A program made the position numbers and the translations under genes. A DNA stretch of 64,000 nt from Paenibacillus sp. UNC499MF. Its GTDB lineage: Bacteria; Bacillota; Bacilli; Paenibacillales; NBRC-103111. The notes beneath the pieces were generated by a model. The model made no database searches, had not been told where the DNA came from, and worked only from the letters and a program-made list of their open reading frames with translations. This document shows positions 25,115-34,098 of the stretch, piece by piece. The stretch lies in NCBI RefSeq assembly GCF_900107975.1, contig NZ_FNVF01000002.1:77178-141177 (forward strand). Reading direction: 5' to 3'. Within the stretch, counting starts at the first letter, position 1, and each line of letters opens with the position of its first letter.

Positions 25115-28100
25115 TCAACAAGTTTTTGTCGATCTTTGGCAATTTATGGCGCTTTGGTAAACGTTCGCGGTGGCGGCTCCGATTTCCTTCATATTAAAGC
25201 ACGTGCGTAATTTAGCAGAGGCACGTTTCGCAAAAAGAGCCGCAAGCTCCGGATCGCCGAGCAGAAGGCAAATCTTCCCGGCCCAAGCCCGGAGATCCGC
25301 GGGAGGAAGCCGGAAGCCGTCTACGCCGTCTTCGACAAGCCCGGCGAGCCCGCCGGTATCCGCAGCGACGAGAGGGACGCCCGCTCGCATCGCTTCAAGC
25401 GCTACGATCCCGAAGGGCTCGTATAGGCTTGGAATGGCGCAGACGTCGGCTTCCGCCAAAAGCAGGGCTTTGGCGGCTTCGTCGGCGAAGCCGGTAAACC
25501 GCACGCGGTCCCCGAAGGGAGAGGCCAGCCGGCCGAGGGAAGCCGCCTCCGGTCCCGTTCCGGCGATAACGAGCTCCGTCCCGGGGAACCGGTCCAGGAT
25601 ATAAGGGAGCGCTGCCAGAAGCAGCGGAACGTTCTTCTCGGGCACGAGGCGTCCTAGATATAAAATCCGGCGTTTCGCCAATGGCGATCCTTGCGAATCT
25701 CCGGAATCAGCGGCACATGCGGGAACCGGAAGCGGCTCCCGGCTGTTATCGGCCCCCGGAGTGAAAGGAAGCCCGTTCGGAATGACCGTCAGGCCGTTTT
25801 TTGTACGGTTGAAAAGCGACGTTACTTCCTCCGCCATGGAATCGCTGCATACGATAAGTTTATCGGCCAGCTCCACGAGACTGCTTTCCGCAGCGTGAAT
25901 TTTACGGGAGACGGGATCGTCCAGGCGGCCCAGCTTGCGGCCGTGTTCGGTTGCGTGCAGGGTAGCGACAAGCGGCAGGCCGAGAGTCTGTTTGCAGTCG
26001 CGGGCAGCGTAATAGACGAGCCAGTCGTGCGCGTGGAGGACATCGAACCGAAGCTCCCGGTGCTCCTCCATCAGACGCTCCACCCGCAAAATCATGGCGA
26101 TATTCAACCCGAACACCCAGTCGAGAAAAGCGGGGGTTTGGGAGCTTGGCGGCACTTCCACGCGGTGAACGTGTACGCCGTTCATAAGACTGTCCGAGGC
26201 TTCATCATTCCGGCGGCATGTGATCACATGCACTTTATGCCCGTCACGGGCCAATTGTGCGGTCAGGTCTCCCACCGAACGCCCGAGTCCCCCTATAAGA
26301 TGCGGCGGAAATTCCCAGGCCAGCACGAGGACGTGGAGGGCGGCATTTTTTCCGTTCTCCGGAACTGCGGGCGGGCTGTTCGTGGCAGGCGGTTTTACCT
26401 GCGGTCTTCCGGCGGGCGGCTTCTCGTTTGCAGCTTTAGGGGGCGCCGCTTGCCCGGACAGAACCGGGGACGAAACTTCGGTGGGCGCCGTGCCCGGCAG
26501 AGCTTCGGCAAGCTGCCCGGGAAGGTAAGCTCTCCAGTCCGCCCCGGGAAAGAGCGGAGCGTATTTTTCCATTCTATGAAGCAATTCTAGCTCTCCGGTT
26601 GTAAAAGCCGGGGGCTGTCTCGCATCTATATCATCCATTATCGGTATCAATTGATAGAAGTTATTCAGATGTTCCCGAAATCTTCCGGCGGCAAAGCCCG
26701 CCATTTCTCCCGATTCGATCATAAACGCCCAATCGCTGCTTTGGGCGAGCATAAGCTCCCGCGCGGCTTGGCGTAAAACTCTGTCGATGAGAGCAGGGTG
26801 CGAAAGATTTTCATTTTGCTGCGGGCCCGGACGGGGGACGGAAATTTTGCAGGAATATGGCTCCGAGGCCGTGTCCGGGATCATGTCATATGACGTCCCG
26901 AGGGCTTGTTGAGCTTTTTTTGCTGTGGAGTCAGTCCGGGCGGCTTTTGCGGCGGCCCGTTTCATAGCTTCTTCCGCTTCATGCAGAAGCGGATACATCC
27001 AGTCGGTGGCCGGATTCAGCCAGACGCTGGCATCGCCTCCCCGTCCCCAGCTGGATAGAACGGGGGCAATGCCTTTCTCGAAAGCGCGGCGCTCTTCATA
27101 TAGAGAGGGCGTTAGAAACACAGGCTGCTCCTCCGAACTGCGGAGTAAGGAGCCGCTACGAGAATCGCCGGCGGAATGCCGCTGCCGCCGGACACGGTCA
27201 CCTTCCCGCAGCAGGGTTTCCAGCCAGAGGGGGCCTTCGTGCCACCAGTGCCCGAACAGCTCCAGGTCGAAGGCGCAGACGGAAACCGGCCGGGGCGGCA
27301 GCAGGCGCGCCTCCGAGGCAGGAACGGCCTGCGGGCAGGCCCCGCTCTCTTCAGCATAGCTGCCGGAGAAACGGACGGGCTCGGCTTCCGGTGCTGCGTG
27401 CGTTTGCCGCGCCGAGTCCGCCGCAGGGTCCGCAGCCGCTGCGCTGCCCGGAGGCGCCGCTGCGCCGAGCGATGCGAGAAAATGCCTCGCATGCACGGCG
27501 GCCAGCTCCGACGCGCGGCCGGCGTCGTAAGGGGCTTTGCCTCCGGCTCCGCTTTCGCCAGCGGCAAAGCCCGTTACGCGACAGTACTTGTAGCCTGTCG
27601 CGGCGGGAGTACCGTCCGGCAGCACGTACGGCCGGATGTAAGCCTGCTCGGCCGGAGTGCCCCGGCCGAGCTCATAGCCGATATCGCGGTAATATTCGCG
27701 ATAATCGGGATGGCCGGGATAGCCGCTTTCCCGGCTCCATACAAGAGCCGAGGCTGCGGCATCCCGGGTGAAAACCTGCAGGCCGCCCGGAGTGACGTAT
27801 GGAGCCGCAGGCCCGCGTACCGTGCCAGCCGCTTTGTCGTCCGGGGAGGCCTCCAGGATCGTAAAGCGCAGCCCCAGCTTACGCAGTATAGGCTCCAGCC
27901 AGGATGCATATCCGCATTCCGGCAGCCAAATCCCGGACGGGGCAAAGCCGAAATGCCGCCGGAACTCTGTCACGGCGGTATAAAGCTGCGCATACGCGGC
28001 TTCCTCCGTTTTGAACAAAGGGAGGAAAGGGTGAGCGGCGGCGGAGGGAATGAGCTGTATCAGGCTCCGCTCGGCGTACAAACGCAGCCGGGGAATCATT

Positions 28101-28489
28101 TGGCCGTCCATCACGTCGAATAGATCAAGCATATCCGCATACCTTGCGGCATAACGGGAAGCGAGAGAGGCAGGTCCGGGCTTGTCTGCAAGCCGTTCTA
28201 TTTCTTTGAATCCGAGCTCGACGCGCCGCTTCAATATTTCCCGCGTACGATTCAGCAGGGCGGGATTCTCCCACATAGACAAAAGCACGGGGCTCACGGA
28301 CAAGGTCACGGGGGACTGAATGTTATCGGCCAGCAGACGGTCCATGCATTCCACGAAAGGAAGATAGACGTCGCACATCGCTTCATGGAACCAATATTCT
28401 TCCAGAGTGAGGCCGCCGTCGGGCCGGTACACGTAAGGCAGATGCGCGTGAAGAACGAGCAGAGCGGGAACGGGCTGGGACGTGCTCAC
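25115..28489 (-). CDS. GH57 branching-enzyme-like / GT4 glycogen-synthase-like fusion
   Basis: A 1124-residue two-enzyme protein. Residues 1 to about 660 are a GH57/DUF1957 domain: HAHLPYV at 14-20, nucleophile Glu191 in IWLPECGY, acid Asp408 in CAFDLELFGHWWHEGP. An Ala-rich insert (about 340-395) splits it. A Pro/Ala linker (about 660-715) leads to a GT4 domain (about 718-1110) with EFPPHLIGGLGRSVGDL, LYLGRLVPEKN and SLYEPFGIVALEAM. Families of this type make and branch alpha-1,4-glucan; having both in one chain would couple elongation to branching. The ATG overlaps the upstream stop by 4 nt. Whether both halves are active is untested. Confidence 0.88.
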   Translation of the reverse strand: MSTSQPVPALLVLHAHLPYVYRPDGGLTLEEYWFHEAMCDVYLPFVECMDRLLADNIQSPVTLSVSPVLLSMWENPALLNRTREILKRRVELGFKEIERLADKPGPASLASRYAARYADMLDLFDVMDGQMIPRLRLYAERSLIQLIPSAAAHPFLPLFKTEEAAYAQLYTAVTEFRRHFGFAPSGIWLPECGYASWLEPILRKLGLRFTILEASPDDKAAGTVRGPAAPYVTPGGLQVFTRDAAASALVWSRESGYPGHPDYREYYRDIGYELGRGTPAEQAYIRPYVLPDGTPAATGYKYCRVTGFAAGESGAGGKAPYDAGRASELAAVHARHFLASLGAAAPPGSAAAADPAADSARQTHAAPEAEPVRFSGSYAEESGACPQAVPASEARLLPPRPVSVCAFDLELFGHWWHEGPLWLETLLREGDRVRRQRHSAGDSRSGSLLRSSEEQPVFLTPSLYEERRAFEKGIAPVLSSWGRGGDASVWLNPATDWMYPLLHEAEEAMKRAAAKAARTDSTAKKAQQALGTSYDMIPDTASEPYSCKISVPRPGPQQNENLSHPALIDRVLRQAARELMLAQSSDWAFMIESGEMAGFAAGRFREHLNNFYQLIPIMDDIDARQPPAFTTGELELLHRMEKYAPLFPGADWRAYLPGQLAEALPGTAPTEVSSPVLSGQAAPPKAANEKPPAGRPQVKPPATNSPPAVPENGKNAALHVLVLAWEFPPHLIGGLGRSVGDLTAQLARDGHKVHVITCRRNDEASDSLMNGVHVHRVEVPPSSQTPAFLDWVFGLNIAMILRVERLMEEHRELRFDVLHAHDWLVYYAARDCKQTLGLPLVATLHATEHGRKLGRLDDPVSRKIHAAESSLVELADKLIVCSDSMAEEVTSLFNRTKNGLTVIPNGLPFTPGADNSREPLPVPACAADSGDSQGSPLAKRRILYLGRLVPEKNVPLLLAALPYILDRFPGTELVIAGTGPEAASLGRLASPFGDRVRFTGFADEAAKALLLAEADVCAIPSLYEPFGIVALEAMRAGVPLVAADTGGLAGLVEDGVDGFRLPPADLRAWAGKICLLLGDPELAALFAKRASAKLRTCFNMKEIGAATANVYQSAINCQRSTKTC

Positions 28490-28938
28490 GGCTTTTCTCC
28501 TTCCTGTTTGGGCGGCGGATAGATCGTGTAAGTAGAATAGAGGCCGTAATCAAGCGGCAGCAGAGGAAACGGGTCCTGTTTATGCCCGGCGTGCCGTCTT
28601 TCCACGTCCGAAAACGCGGGACCACCGCCCGTATATACGGGAACGGACCTCACGAAAGGGAGAAAGGCGCGGTTTGCACTCAGCATTCCCAGCTCTGCCT
28701 GCCAAAAGCCCTTCCGGCCCTCTGTGCGGATATAGGCGGAACCGGTATTTTCCGCCGGCGGAGAGGTTCGGACCTCATATACGACAGCCTCGCCGGAGCC
28801 TTCGCAATATCCGCTTACGCGGACGTTCAGCAGACATTCACCGGCTCCGGTTCCGTAATCGGCGATCATGGAAGCCAGCCGGGATGAAGCCGACCAGTAA
28901 ATAAACAGAACCGTCTGCTGCTGAATCATAAGATGCAC
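28486..28938 (-). CDS. DUF4912 protein
   Basis: A roughly 150-residue protein with the DUF4912 pattern (YWSASSRL, a beta-rich core, GRKGFWQAELGML). DUF4912 genes often sit beside GH57/DUF1957 genes, as here, where its stop overlaps the fusion gene's start by 4 nt. It may be a carbohydrate-binding or regulatory partner (inference). The start is unsure: GTG at 28938 or ATG at 28929; neither has a strong ribosome site. It is the first gene of a three-gene alpha-glucan operon. A weak promoter (TTGGGG, 17 nt, TACAAT) lies about 110 nt upstream on the minus strand. Confidence 0.75.
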   Translation of the reverse strand: MHLMIQQQTVLFIYWSASSRLASMIADYGTGAGECLLNVRVSGYCEGSGEAVVYEVRTSPPAENTGSAYIRTEGRKGFWQAELGMLSANRAFLPFVRSVPVYTGGGPAFSDVERRHAGHKQDPFPLLPLDYGLYSTYTIYPPPKQEGEKP

Positions 28939-29178
28939 ACTGCCGAGCTTGGGCCGCAGCAGCGGGGGTTGGAATGGACGGGGACCGTGCAGAGTAAATA
29001 CCTCTCTTCCTTGCCGGACATAAGCCGTATCGTTTGGATTGGTTCTATTGTAGCACAGCGGAAGGAAGCCCCCAATCTTTGAGGGAGGCAGCAGGTGAAT
29101 ACAGGCGGCGCGTGAGGCCCCGCGCTTCCGGATGCCTGCCCGGTCACTGCCGGTTATTTCACCTCCGGTCCGACTTCT

Positions 29179-29394
29179 TCATGTAGGGGTAGTTTGAGGA
29201 AGCCGGCGGGATTCCGTTAAGCGAATCAGTGTGTCGTAACGGTTTGGGGAGTCCCACAGGGCTTGAATGTCTTCCAGGTCGAAACCGGTATAGTTCTCCA
29301 CCTTTCCCGTGTGGTAATAAACCGAGAATTCACCGGTCTGGCTCTCGAATTTCGCAAAAGCGATCTGCCGAGAAATGATGGGAATAATCGTCAT
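29179..29394 (-). CDS. Small hypothetical protein (71 aa)
   Basis: The ATG has GGAGG 9 nt upstream, and the product is a plausible small beta-rich domain (FAKFESQTGEFSVYYHTGKV). I do not recognise a family with confidence. It is on the same strand as the alpha-glucan operon but separated from it by 240 nt. Confidence 0.65.
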   Translation of the reverse strand: MTIIPIISRQIAFAKFESQTGEFSVYYHTGKVENYTGFDLEDIQALWDSPNRYDTLIRLTESRRLPQTTPT

Positions 29395-29600
29395 TGCACA
29401 GTCCCTCCGATCTGGTTGTAAAAGGGACTCCGGCTTGCTTAAAGCAGTTCCCGGAAGTCCTGTTCCTCTTATTTTATGCGGGGTTTGTTAGTGTTAGAAG
29501 CGCGGCCGGCTTGGTCTTCGATAGAGGGAAGCTCCCGGTTCCGCCTGCCAATAACGGAATGGTGCGAGGCCTAATTTGCTAGAAAAAGAGGAATTTTCCT
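29395..29600. other. Intergenic DNA
   Basis: About 200 bases between divergent small genes; I see no gene, and only short imperfect repeats. Confidence 0.3.
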
Positions 29601-29630
29601 TTGTGCCGGTGAATAGGAATGTTGTAAAAT
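29601..29630 (+). promoter_or_regulatory. Candidate promoter of the zinc-binding-like gene
   Basis: TTGTGC, an 18-nt spacer and TAAAAT, 85 nt before the start codon. Confidence 0.45.
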
Positions 29631-29714
29631 AAAGCATCACATGCAAACGACATGCGTAAATTCACTTCCGCAGGCCGGGAAGGTCTGCAGGACGATCCTT
29701 GGGAGGGAAGTATT

Positions 29715-30140
29715 ATGAGTTTTTGCTGCGGTGCAAGTATGATCGGGTCGAAAGGGACCCTTAAACATATACGAACAAGCATTCACAATGTCCCGATTCT
29801 TTTCTGTCCGGTCTGCCACCGGATTGAGGTTCATCATCTGATAGAAAACGAGTATGAGCTGCTGGCCGAATACGCGCACGGAGACGGTGCCGCCGAGGTT
29901 GATTTCATCGATTATGTGGAAGGCAAGCAGGGACCGGCTATTTATGAGAACTGCGTGAACCACGAGGATGAGGAACCGATGGAAATTGTTCAGAATCAGA
30001 TCGATATGGGGCTGGATTTGCTTTCGGTCGCCAAGTCTCTGGGAGACGACGCATGGGAGGAACAGCTCAAAAAACGCCTTCAGGTGCTCAGCCGCCGCCG
30101 GAGCAAGCTTGTGAAAGGCCGTACGCCTCAAAGCCCGTAA
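29715..30140 (+). CDS. Small Cys-containing hypothetical protein
   Basis: A 141-residue soluble protein. The N-terminus has SFCCGASMIG and FCPVCHRIEVHH, which may form a zinc-binding knuckle, followed by an acidic middle (DFIDYVEGK) and a basic C-terminus (LSRRRSKLVK). I start it at the ATG at 29715, which has GGGAGGG upstream, rather than an upstream ATG. Function is unknown. It ends at a perfect bidirectional terminator. Confidence 0.7.
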   Translation: MSFCCGASMIGSKGTLKHIRTSIHNVPILFCPVCHRIEVHHLIENEYELLAEYAHGDGAAEVDFIDYVEGKQGPAIYENCVNHEDEEPMEIVQNQIDMGLDLLSVAKSLGDDAWEEQLKKRLQVLSRRRSKLVKGRTPQSP

Positions 30141-30189
30141 GCTGTGAAGCAAATAACCACACTTATATAATAGATGATAGTCTCATACG

Positions 30190-30226
30190 AAAAAGGCCGG
30201 TCAGAGTGTTCTGACCGGCCTTTTTG
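30190..30226. terminator. Bidirectional terminator
   Basis: A perfect 16-bp stem, AAAAAGGCCGGTCAGA with its complement, and a GTGT loop; T-runs on both strands serve the two convergent genes. Confidence 0.93.
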
Positions 30227-30296
30227 TTTTGTGCAAGGCGCTGGGACAGCCGGGTGAGAAGGGGTTTTCATACAGCTTAATTGATAAGTGCAGGAA

Positions 30297-31406
30297 TTAT
30301 TGGTTAAGAAATTTTCGGTTCAGCCAATGGATACCGGTCGGGGCCGGTTCATCAAGCGGCGCGATTTCTATAACATCGGGGTTCAGATCGAGTCTGAGTT
30401 TATTTAAGCCTTCCACGGTTGCGGTGCCTTCCAGCTCGGTCAAGTTGAAGTGAATAAATCCGGCTTGCGGGATTCTTAACAAGGAAGCGGTCTCCACATC
30501 GGAGTCAAACCAGCTTACGGTGTACTCTTCTTTGTTGGCTGTGATTCCGGCCGCATAAATTTGAGCCAGATTCAACTCGTATTTCTCTTCGAGTTTCTTT
30601 AAATGCTGCGCCGTGAAAGGTTTAGTAAACGTAACCGCAAATTGAACTTTCTCGCTGTCGAAAGAGTTATGCAGCGTACTGGCAGCTTCCTTTTTGAAAG
30701 CCTCCAGGGCTTCTTTGGAATTGATAAGCGCATAACTTTTTACTTTGGTTGCGGAAGGTTCTTTTTGATGCGGATATTGTTTGAAGAGGTCGTCAAAACC
30801 GGGCGGCAGGCCCAATCGGTTATATTTCATATCCAAGGGCTCCGCATTTGTAAAATTTTCCTTGTGGAGCAGGTCTGCGGGACCGGAAAGATCGTACAGG
30901 CTGCCGCCGGGCTGGGAATATCTTTGAAGCGAACTAAGAGAGACGGTGGGATGGTCTTCCAGTAGGTTCAACCAGGCCGTATAGAACGTATACGGTTTAT
31001 TCTGGGTTAGTGAGGAAGTGTCCAGAACGGAAAGTTTTATCTCCTCCCCGTCCGTATACCCGGCTTTTGTCCGTGTAAATTTGGCTCCCGGCAGGTTGGA
31101 GACCATTAATTTGGCGCGGGTGTCTACCGATTCTTGAACCTGCAAACGGAAGGCCGGAAAAAACTGCCGGTAGCGGTCCGTGTTCTGAAACTTGTCAAGC
31201 TGTTCGCCGCTCCACCGGACGTCTGCTTTCGTGTACAGCAGCTTCTGTTCGATTTTATAAGACTGAAACTTAGCGGCAGACGGTTTATCCCAGTTTTCGG
31301 CTTCTCCGGATGCCGGGGCTGCTGAGGCGGCGAAGGTGCTCCCCGAAACAAGCAGGCTTACGACAGCGGCGGAAACGAGCCATTTTTTGTGAAACATTTT
31401 CTTCAC
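30297..31406 (-). CDS. Secreted hypothetical protein
   Basis: A 369-residue exported protein: residues 1 to about 28 form a classical signal peptide (MKKMFHKKW, hydrophobic core, AASAAPA cleavage region). The mature part has no recognised catalytic motif; it is mixed alpha/beta with repeated FNLTELEG/VEGLNKL-like segments near the C-terminus. It has no LPxTG, SLH or membrane anchor, so it is probably released or wall-associated. GAAAGGAG precedes the ATG. It is monocistronic, between a terminator and the divergent sigI. Confidence 0.72.
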   Translation of the reverse strand: MKKMFHKKWLVSAAVVSLLVSGSTFAASAAPASGEAENWDKPSAAKFQSYKIEQKLLYTKADVRWSGEQLDKFQNTDRYRQFFPAFRLQVQESVDTRAKLMVSNLPGAKFTRTKAGYTDGEEIKLSVLDTSSLTQNKPYTFYTAWLNLLEDHPTVSLSSLQRYSQPGGSLYDLSGPADLLHKENFTNAEPLDMKYNRLGLPPGFDDLFKQYPHQKEPSATKVKSYALINSKEALEAFKKEAASTLHNSFDSEKVQFAVTFTKPFTAQHLKKLEEKYELNLAQIYAAGITANKEEYTVSWFDSDVETASLLRIPQAGFIHFNLTELEGTATVEGLNKLRLDLNPDVIEIAPLDEPAPTGIHWLNRKFLNQ

Positions 31407-31559
31407 TCCTTTCCACCTGATAATACCATTAATTTACTTATGCTGGAATATAATTATGCTTCTTCGGCATTTTTTGAGAAGATGAGGGGTATTCGGCTTT
31501 GTTTTCTGAGAAACTCCTGTGAAATTACTTAACTTTTTCGCCGATATTAAAGCTTGTGC

Positions 31560-31605
31560 TATAATAGCAAAGATTGACCCCCCGAAGAAATTGCTGGAAA
31601 TCGAA
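31560..31605 (+). promoter_or_regulatory. sigI upstream promoters (extended -10; possible SigI site)
   Basis: A TGCTATAAT extended -10 (31560-31565 is TATAAT) has no good -35. Downstream, ACCCCC (31577-31582) and CGAA (31602-31605) resemble the two elements described for SigI promoters, although their 19-nt separation would need checking. Self-activation of sigI is a reasonable inference. Confidence 0.4.
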
Positions 31606-31626
31606 TTGTATAAGTGAGGTGGAACA

Positions 31627-32448
31627 GTGATTCTGGTACTGTTTAAGAAGTTATTCGGCAGCAAACGTCAGTCCAGCCACCACCAAAAAAACGCACCGCA
31701 GCCTGAAGAGGTTGTGAAGAAAATACAGCAGGGAGACCTGCGTCTGCGCAATCAGTTTATCTCGGATTACCAGCCGTTTGTCATCAAGGTGGCAAGCCGC
31801 TTTTGCAAAAGATATATTGATCCTGCCAGAGACGATGAATTTAGTATTGCTTTAGCCGCGTTTAACGAAGCCATTAATCAGTTCTCCCATGACATGGGGC
31901 GTTCGTTTCTCGGTTTTGCCGAGACGGTGATGCGCCGCAGACTGATCGATTATTTGAGGAAGGAGCAGCGGTTTAAGGGACAGATTCCGTACAGTGCGTT
32001 TGACCAGGAGGACGAAGAAGATCATTACGTAAATCCCATCGAGATTCATCAAGCGCTGGAACAGTATGAGAAACAGAAGGGCATAGAAGAACGCCGCGGA
32101 GAAATTATGGAATTTAACCGCAACCTTGCCGTTTTCTCCATTCAATTTACCGATTTGGTCGATGCCTCTCCCAAGCACGAAGATTCTCGTATCATGCTAT
32201 TCGGGATCGGTAAGCTCCTCTCCGAAGACCCTGAACTGATGCGTCTTCTGCTTAGCAAAAAGCAGCTTCCTATCAAGGAACTTCTGGGTAAGGTTAGCGT
32301 CTCCCGCAAAACGCTGGAACGTAACCGAAAGTATTTGATTGCCATAGCGCTCATACACACCGGCTCCTATCCATATCTCAAAGAATATCTGCATATTAAA
32401 GAGCAATCAAAGCAAACTTTCCAGGAAAGAAGAGAGGCATATGAGTAA
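31627..32448 (+). CDS. sigI: RNA polymerase sigma factor SigI
   Basis: A 273-residue alternative sigma factor of the SigI family: region 2 (RNQFISDYQPFVIKVASRFC, ALAAFNEAINQF, GFAETVMRRRLIDYLRKE) and a divergent C-terminal DNA-binding part with SVSRKTLERNRKYLI. SigI responds to heat or cell-surface polysaccharide signals and is held by RsgI. The start is GTG at 31627 with GAGGTGG closely upstream. Its end overlaps rsgI by 8 nt. Confidence 0.92.
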   Translation: MILVLFKKLFGSKRQSSHHQKNAPQPEEVVKKIQQGDLRLRNQFISDYQPFVIKVASRFCKRYIDPARDDEFSIALAAFNEAINQFSHDMGRSFLGFAETVMRRRLIDYLRKEQRFKGQIPYSAFDQEDEEDHYVNPIEIHQALEQYEKQKGIEERRGEIMEFNRNLAVFSIQFTDLVDASPKHEDSRIMLFGIGKLLSEDPELMRLLLSKKQLPIKELLGKVSVSRKTLERNRKYLIAIALIHTGSYPYLKEYLHIKEQSKQTFQERREAYE

Positions 32449-33751
32449 AGGCATCGTCATGGAGCTGAAGGGAAACAGCATCATTGTCATGACGGAGGAG
32501 GGGCGTTTCGAGCGCATTTCCAATAAAGGGCGCAACTGCCAAGTCGGACAAGAAATCCGTTACAAATCGGCAGTGGGATTCGGACGTTCTCAGATCCTGG
32601 TTCTGACATCCGGGCTTGCGGCTGCCGCGATTATTTGTTTTGTCTTCATCGGCGGCTTATTAAACATGGGCACCCAGGTAAAGGTGGCGGCTTACGTGAC
32701 GATGGACGTCAACCCGAGCGTAGAGCTTGCGCTCGACGACGCGGAAATCGTACGGGAAGTCAGAGGGCTCAATCAGGACGGCGCCCAGATGGCCAAGGCG
32801 CTTCATGTGGAGGGCAAGCCTCTGACCCAGGCGGCATCCGTCATTCTGGATTGGCTCGATCAGGGCCCGCTCGCTAAAGGCGAAGGGGATATTATCATTT
32901 CGAGTACGGTTGTAGGCAACGAACGCAAGGTGAGCGACGTTCTGCTGGCCGACAAAATGGAGAAGCAGGTAACGGACCACCTGCTCGCCAACCATGCCGA
33001 TATGAGCAAATATGCGGTAGCGGCTTTCGCCGCGCCTCCGGAGCTGCGCAAGGAAGCGAGCACGCATCAGCTGTCCACGGGCAAGTACGCGATTTATTTG
33101 AACGCCAAAAGTATGGGAACGGAGATCAGCCTTGATCAGCTGCGCGAAATGTCCGTTTACACCCTGGCGAAGCAGATGGGCGGAATGGGTAAGCTGTACA
33201 ACCGCACGCAGCCTATCAACAAAGACAATCTTACAAATTGGCTGGCTATGGAAAAGGAAGGCTCCTGGAACAAGGATAACGTGGCTCTTCCCGGCGAAGA
33301 AGAGAAGAATCAGCCGGTTCCCTCCGAGACGCCGGTTCCTACACCGACGCCCACGCCTCCAAACAATTCTGCAGGAAACACGGCGAATACGGGCGGCAAG
33401 ACCCCCGCAGCCAAAACGACGCCTACACCTACTCCGACCCCGAAGAAGGAGAATACCTATACGGGCAGCGGCAATGCGGATAACGCGCGGGAAGAATGGC
33501 TTCGTCAAAAGGTGGAGCGGGAATATAAGCGGGCTCAGGAAGAGCTGAAGAGGAAACAGGCGGAACAGAAGGAAAAGGAAGAAAAAGAAAGAAAAGCACG
33601 GGAGAAAGAACGCGAGAAGCAGAAAGAAAAAGAAAAGAAAGACAAGGAACACGAGAAAGACGACGACAGGGATGACCGCGATTCCTGGAAGAACGGACAT
33701 TCTTTCCGGATTCAATTCAAAGACGGGCAGGCTTATTATACGATCGGCTGA
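32441..33751 (+). CDS. rsgI: Membrane anti-sigma-I factor RsgI
   Basis: A 436-residue single-pass membrane protein. Residues 1-50 are the RsgI_N anti-sigma domain that binds SigI; a membrane helix spans about 52-74; outside the membrane is a domain with VTMDVNPSVEL, where the Asn-Pro bond is the known self-cleavage site in RsgI proteins. A Pro/Thr-rich linker (about 285-345) and a highly charged Lys/Glu coiled coil (about 350-420) follow, ending in a short folded tail. No carbohydrate-binding module is attached, unlike clostridial RsgIs. The overlap with sigI indicates coupled synthesis. Confidence 0.9.
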   Translation: MSKGIVMELKGNSIIVMTEEGRFERISNKGRNCQVGQEIRYKSAVGFGRSQILVLTSGLAAAAIICFVFIGGLLNMGTQVKVAAYVTMDVNPSVELALDDAEIVREVRGLNQDGAQMAKALHVEGKPLTQAASVILDWLDQGPLAKGEGDIIISSTVVGNERKVSDVLLADKMEKQVTDHLLANHADMSKYAVAAFAAPPELRKEASTHQLSTGKYAIYLNAKSMGTEISLDQLREMSVYTLAKQMGGMGKLYNRTQPINKDNLTNWLAMEKEGSWNKDNVALPGEEEKNQPVPSETPVPTPTPTPPNNSAGNTANTGGKTPAAKTTPTPTPTPKKENTYTGSGNADNAREEWLRQKVEREYKRAQEELKRKQAEQKEKEEKERKAREKEREKQKEKEKKDKEHEKDDDRDDRDSWKNGHSFRIQFKDGQAYYTIG

Positions 33752-33816
33752 GCGGATGCCCGTTTCATTGCCTGAACGAGCACACAGTCGGACTGAAACA
33801 GGCCCAATAGGAGAAG

Positions 33817-33846
33817 ATAACCCCGCTGCCCGCGGGGTTATTTGGC
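33817..33846 (+). terminator. sigI-rsgI terminator
   Basis: ATAACCCCGC pairs perfectly with GCGGGGTTAT; the T-run is short. Confidence 0.8.
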
Positions 33847-34098
33847 TCTTGCCTCCGGACAGGCAGTAAAATCGGCCGACGGCGGGCGCGCCGTGTTTAA
33901 GGCGGGATCTTACATTTTCCTCTCTTTACGCTCCAAATCGTATCGTAATTTTAAACTTCCTATGTTACAATGAGTGAGATTCCGATAATTAACAAAATCG
34001 CGAGGAAATGTAAGATAATGACGAAAAAACCTTGATTTTTGACGAAAAGTGTCGTCGTGCCGGGTACACAACCCCACGCATAATCTAGGAGGAGTCAC
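33847..34098. other. Upstream region of the histidine kinase gene
   Basis: No gene. It holds TTACAAT at about 33965-33971, a possible -10, and AGGAAAT (34003-34009) followed 13 nt later by GAAAA, weakly like a SigH promoter. Neither is convincing. Confidence 0.3.

Noticed and set aside
28926-29147. 73-codon minus-strand frame upstream of the DUF4912 gene
   Set aside because: Cys-rich, no ribosome site, and it overlaps the probable promoter of the alpha-glucan operon.
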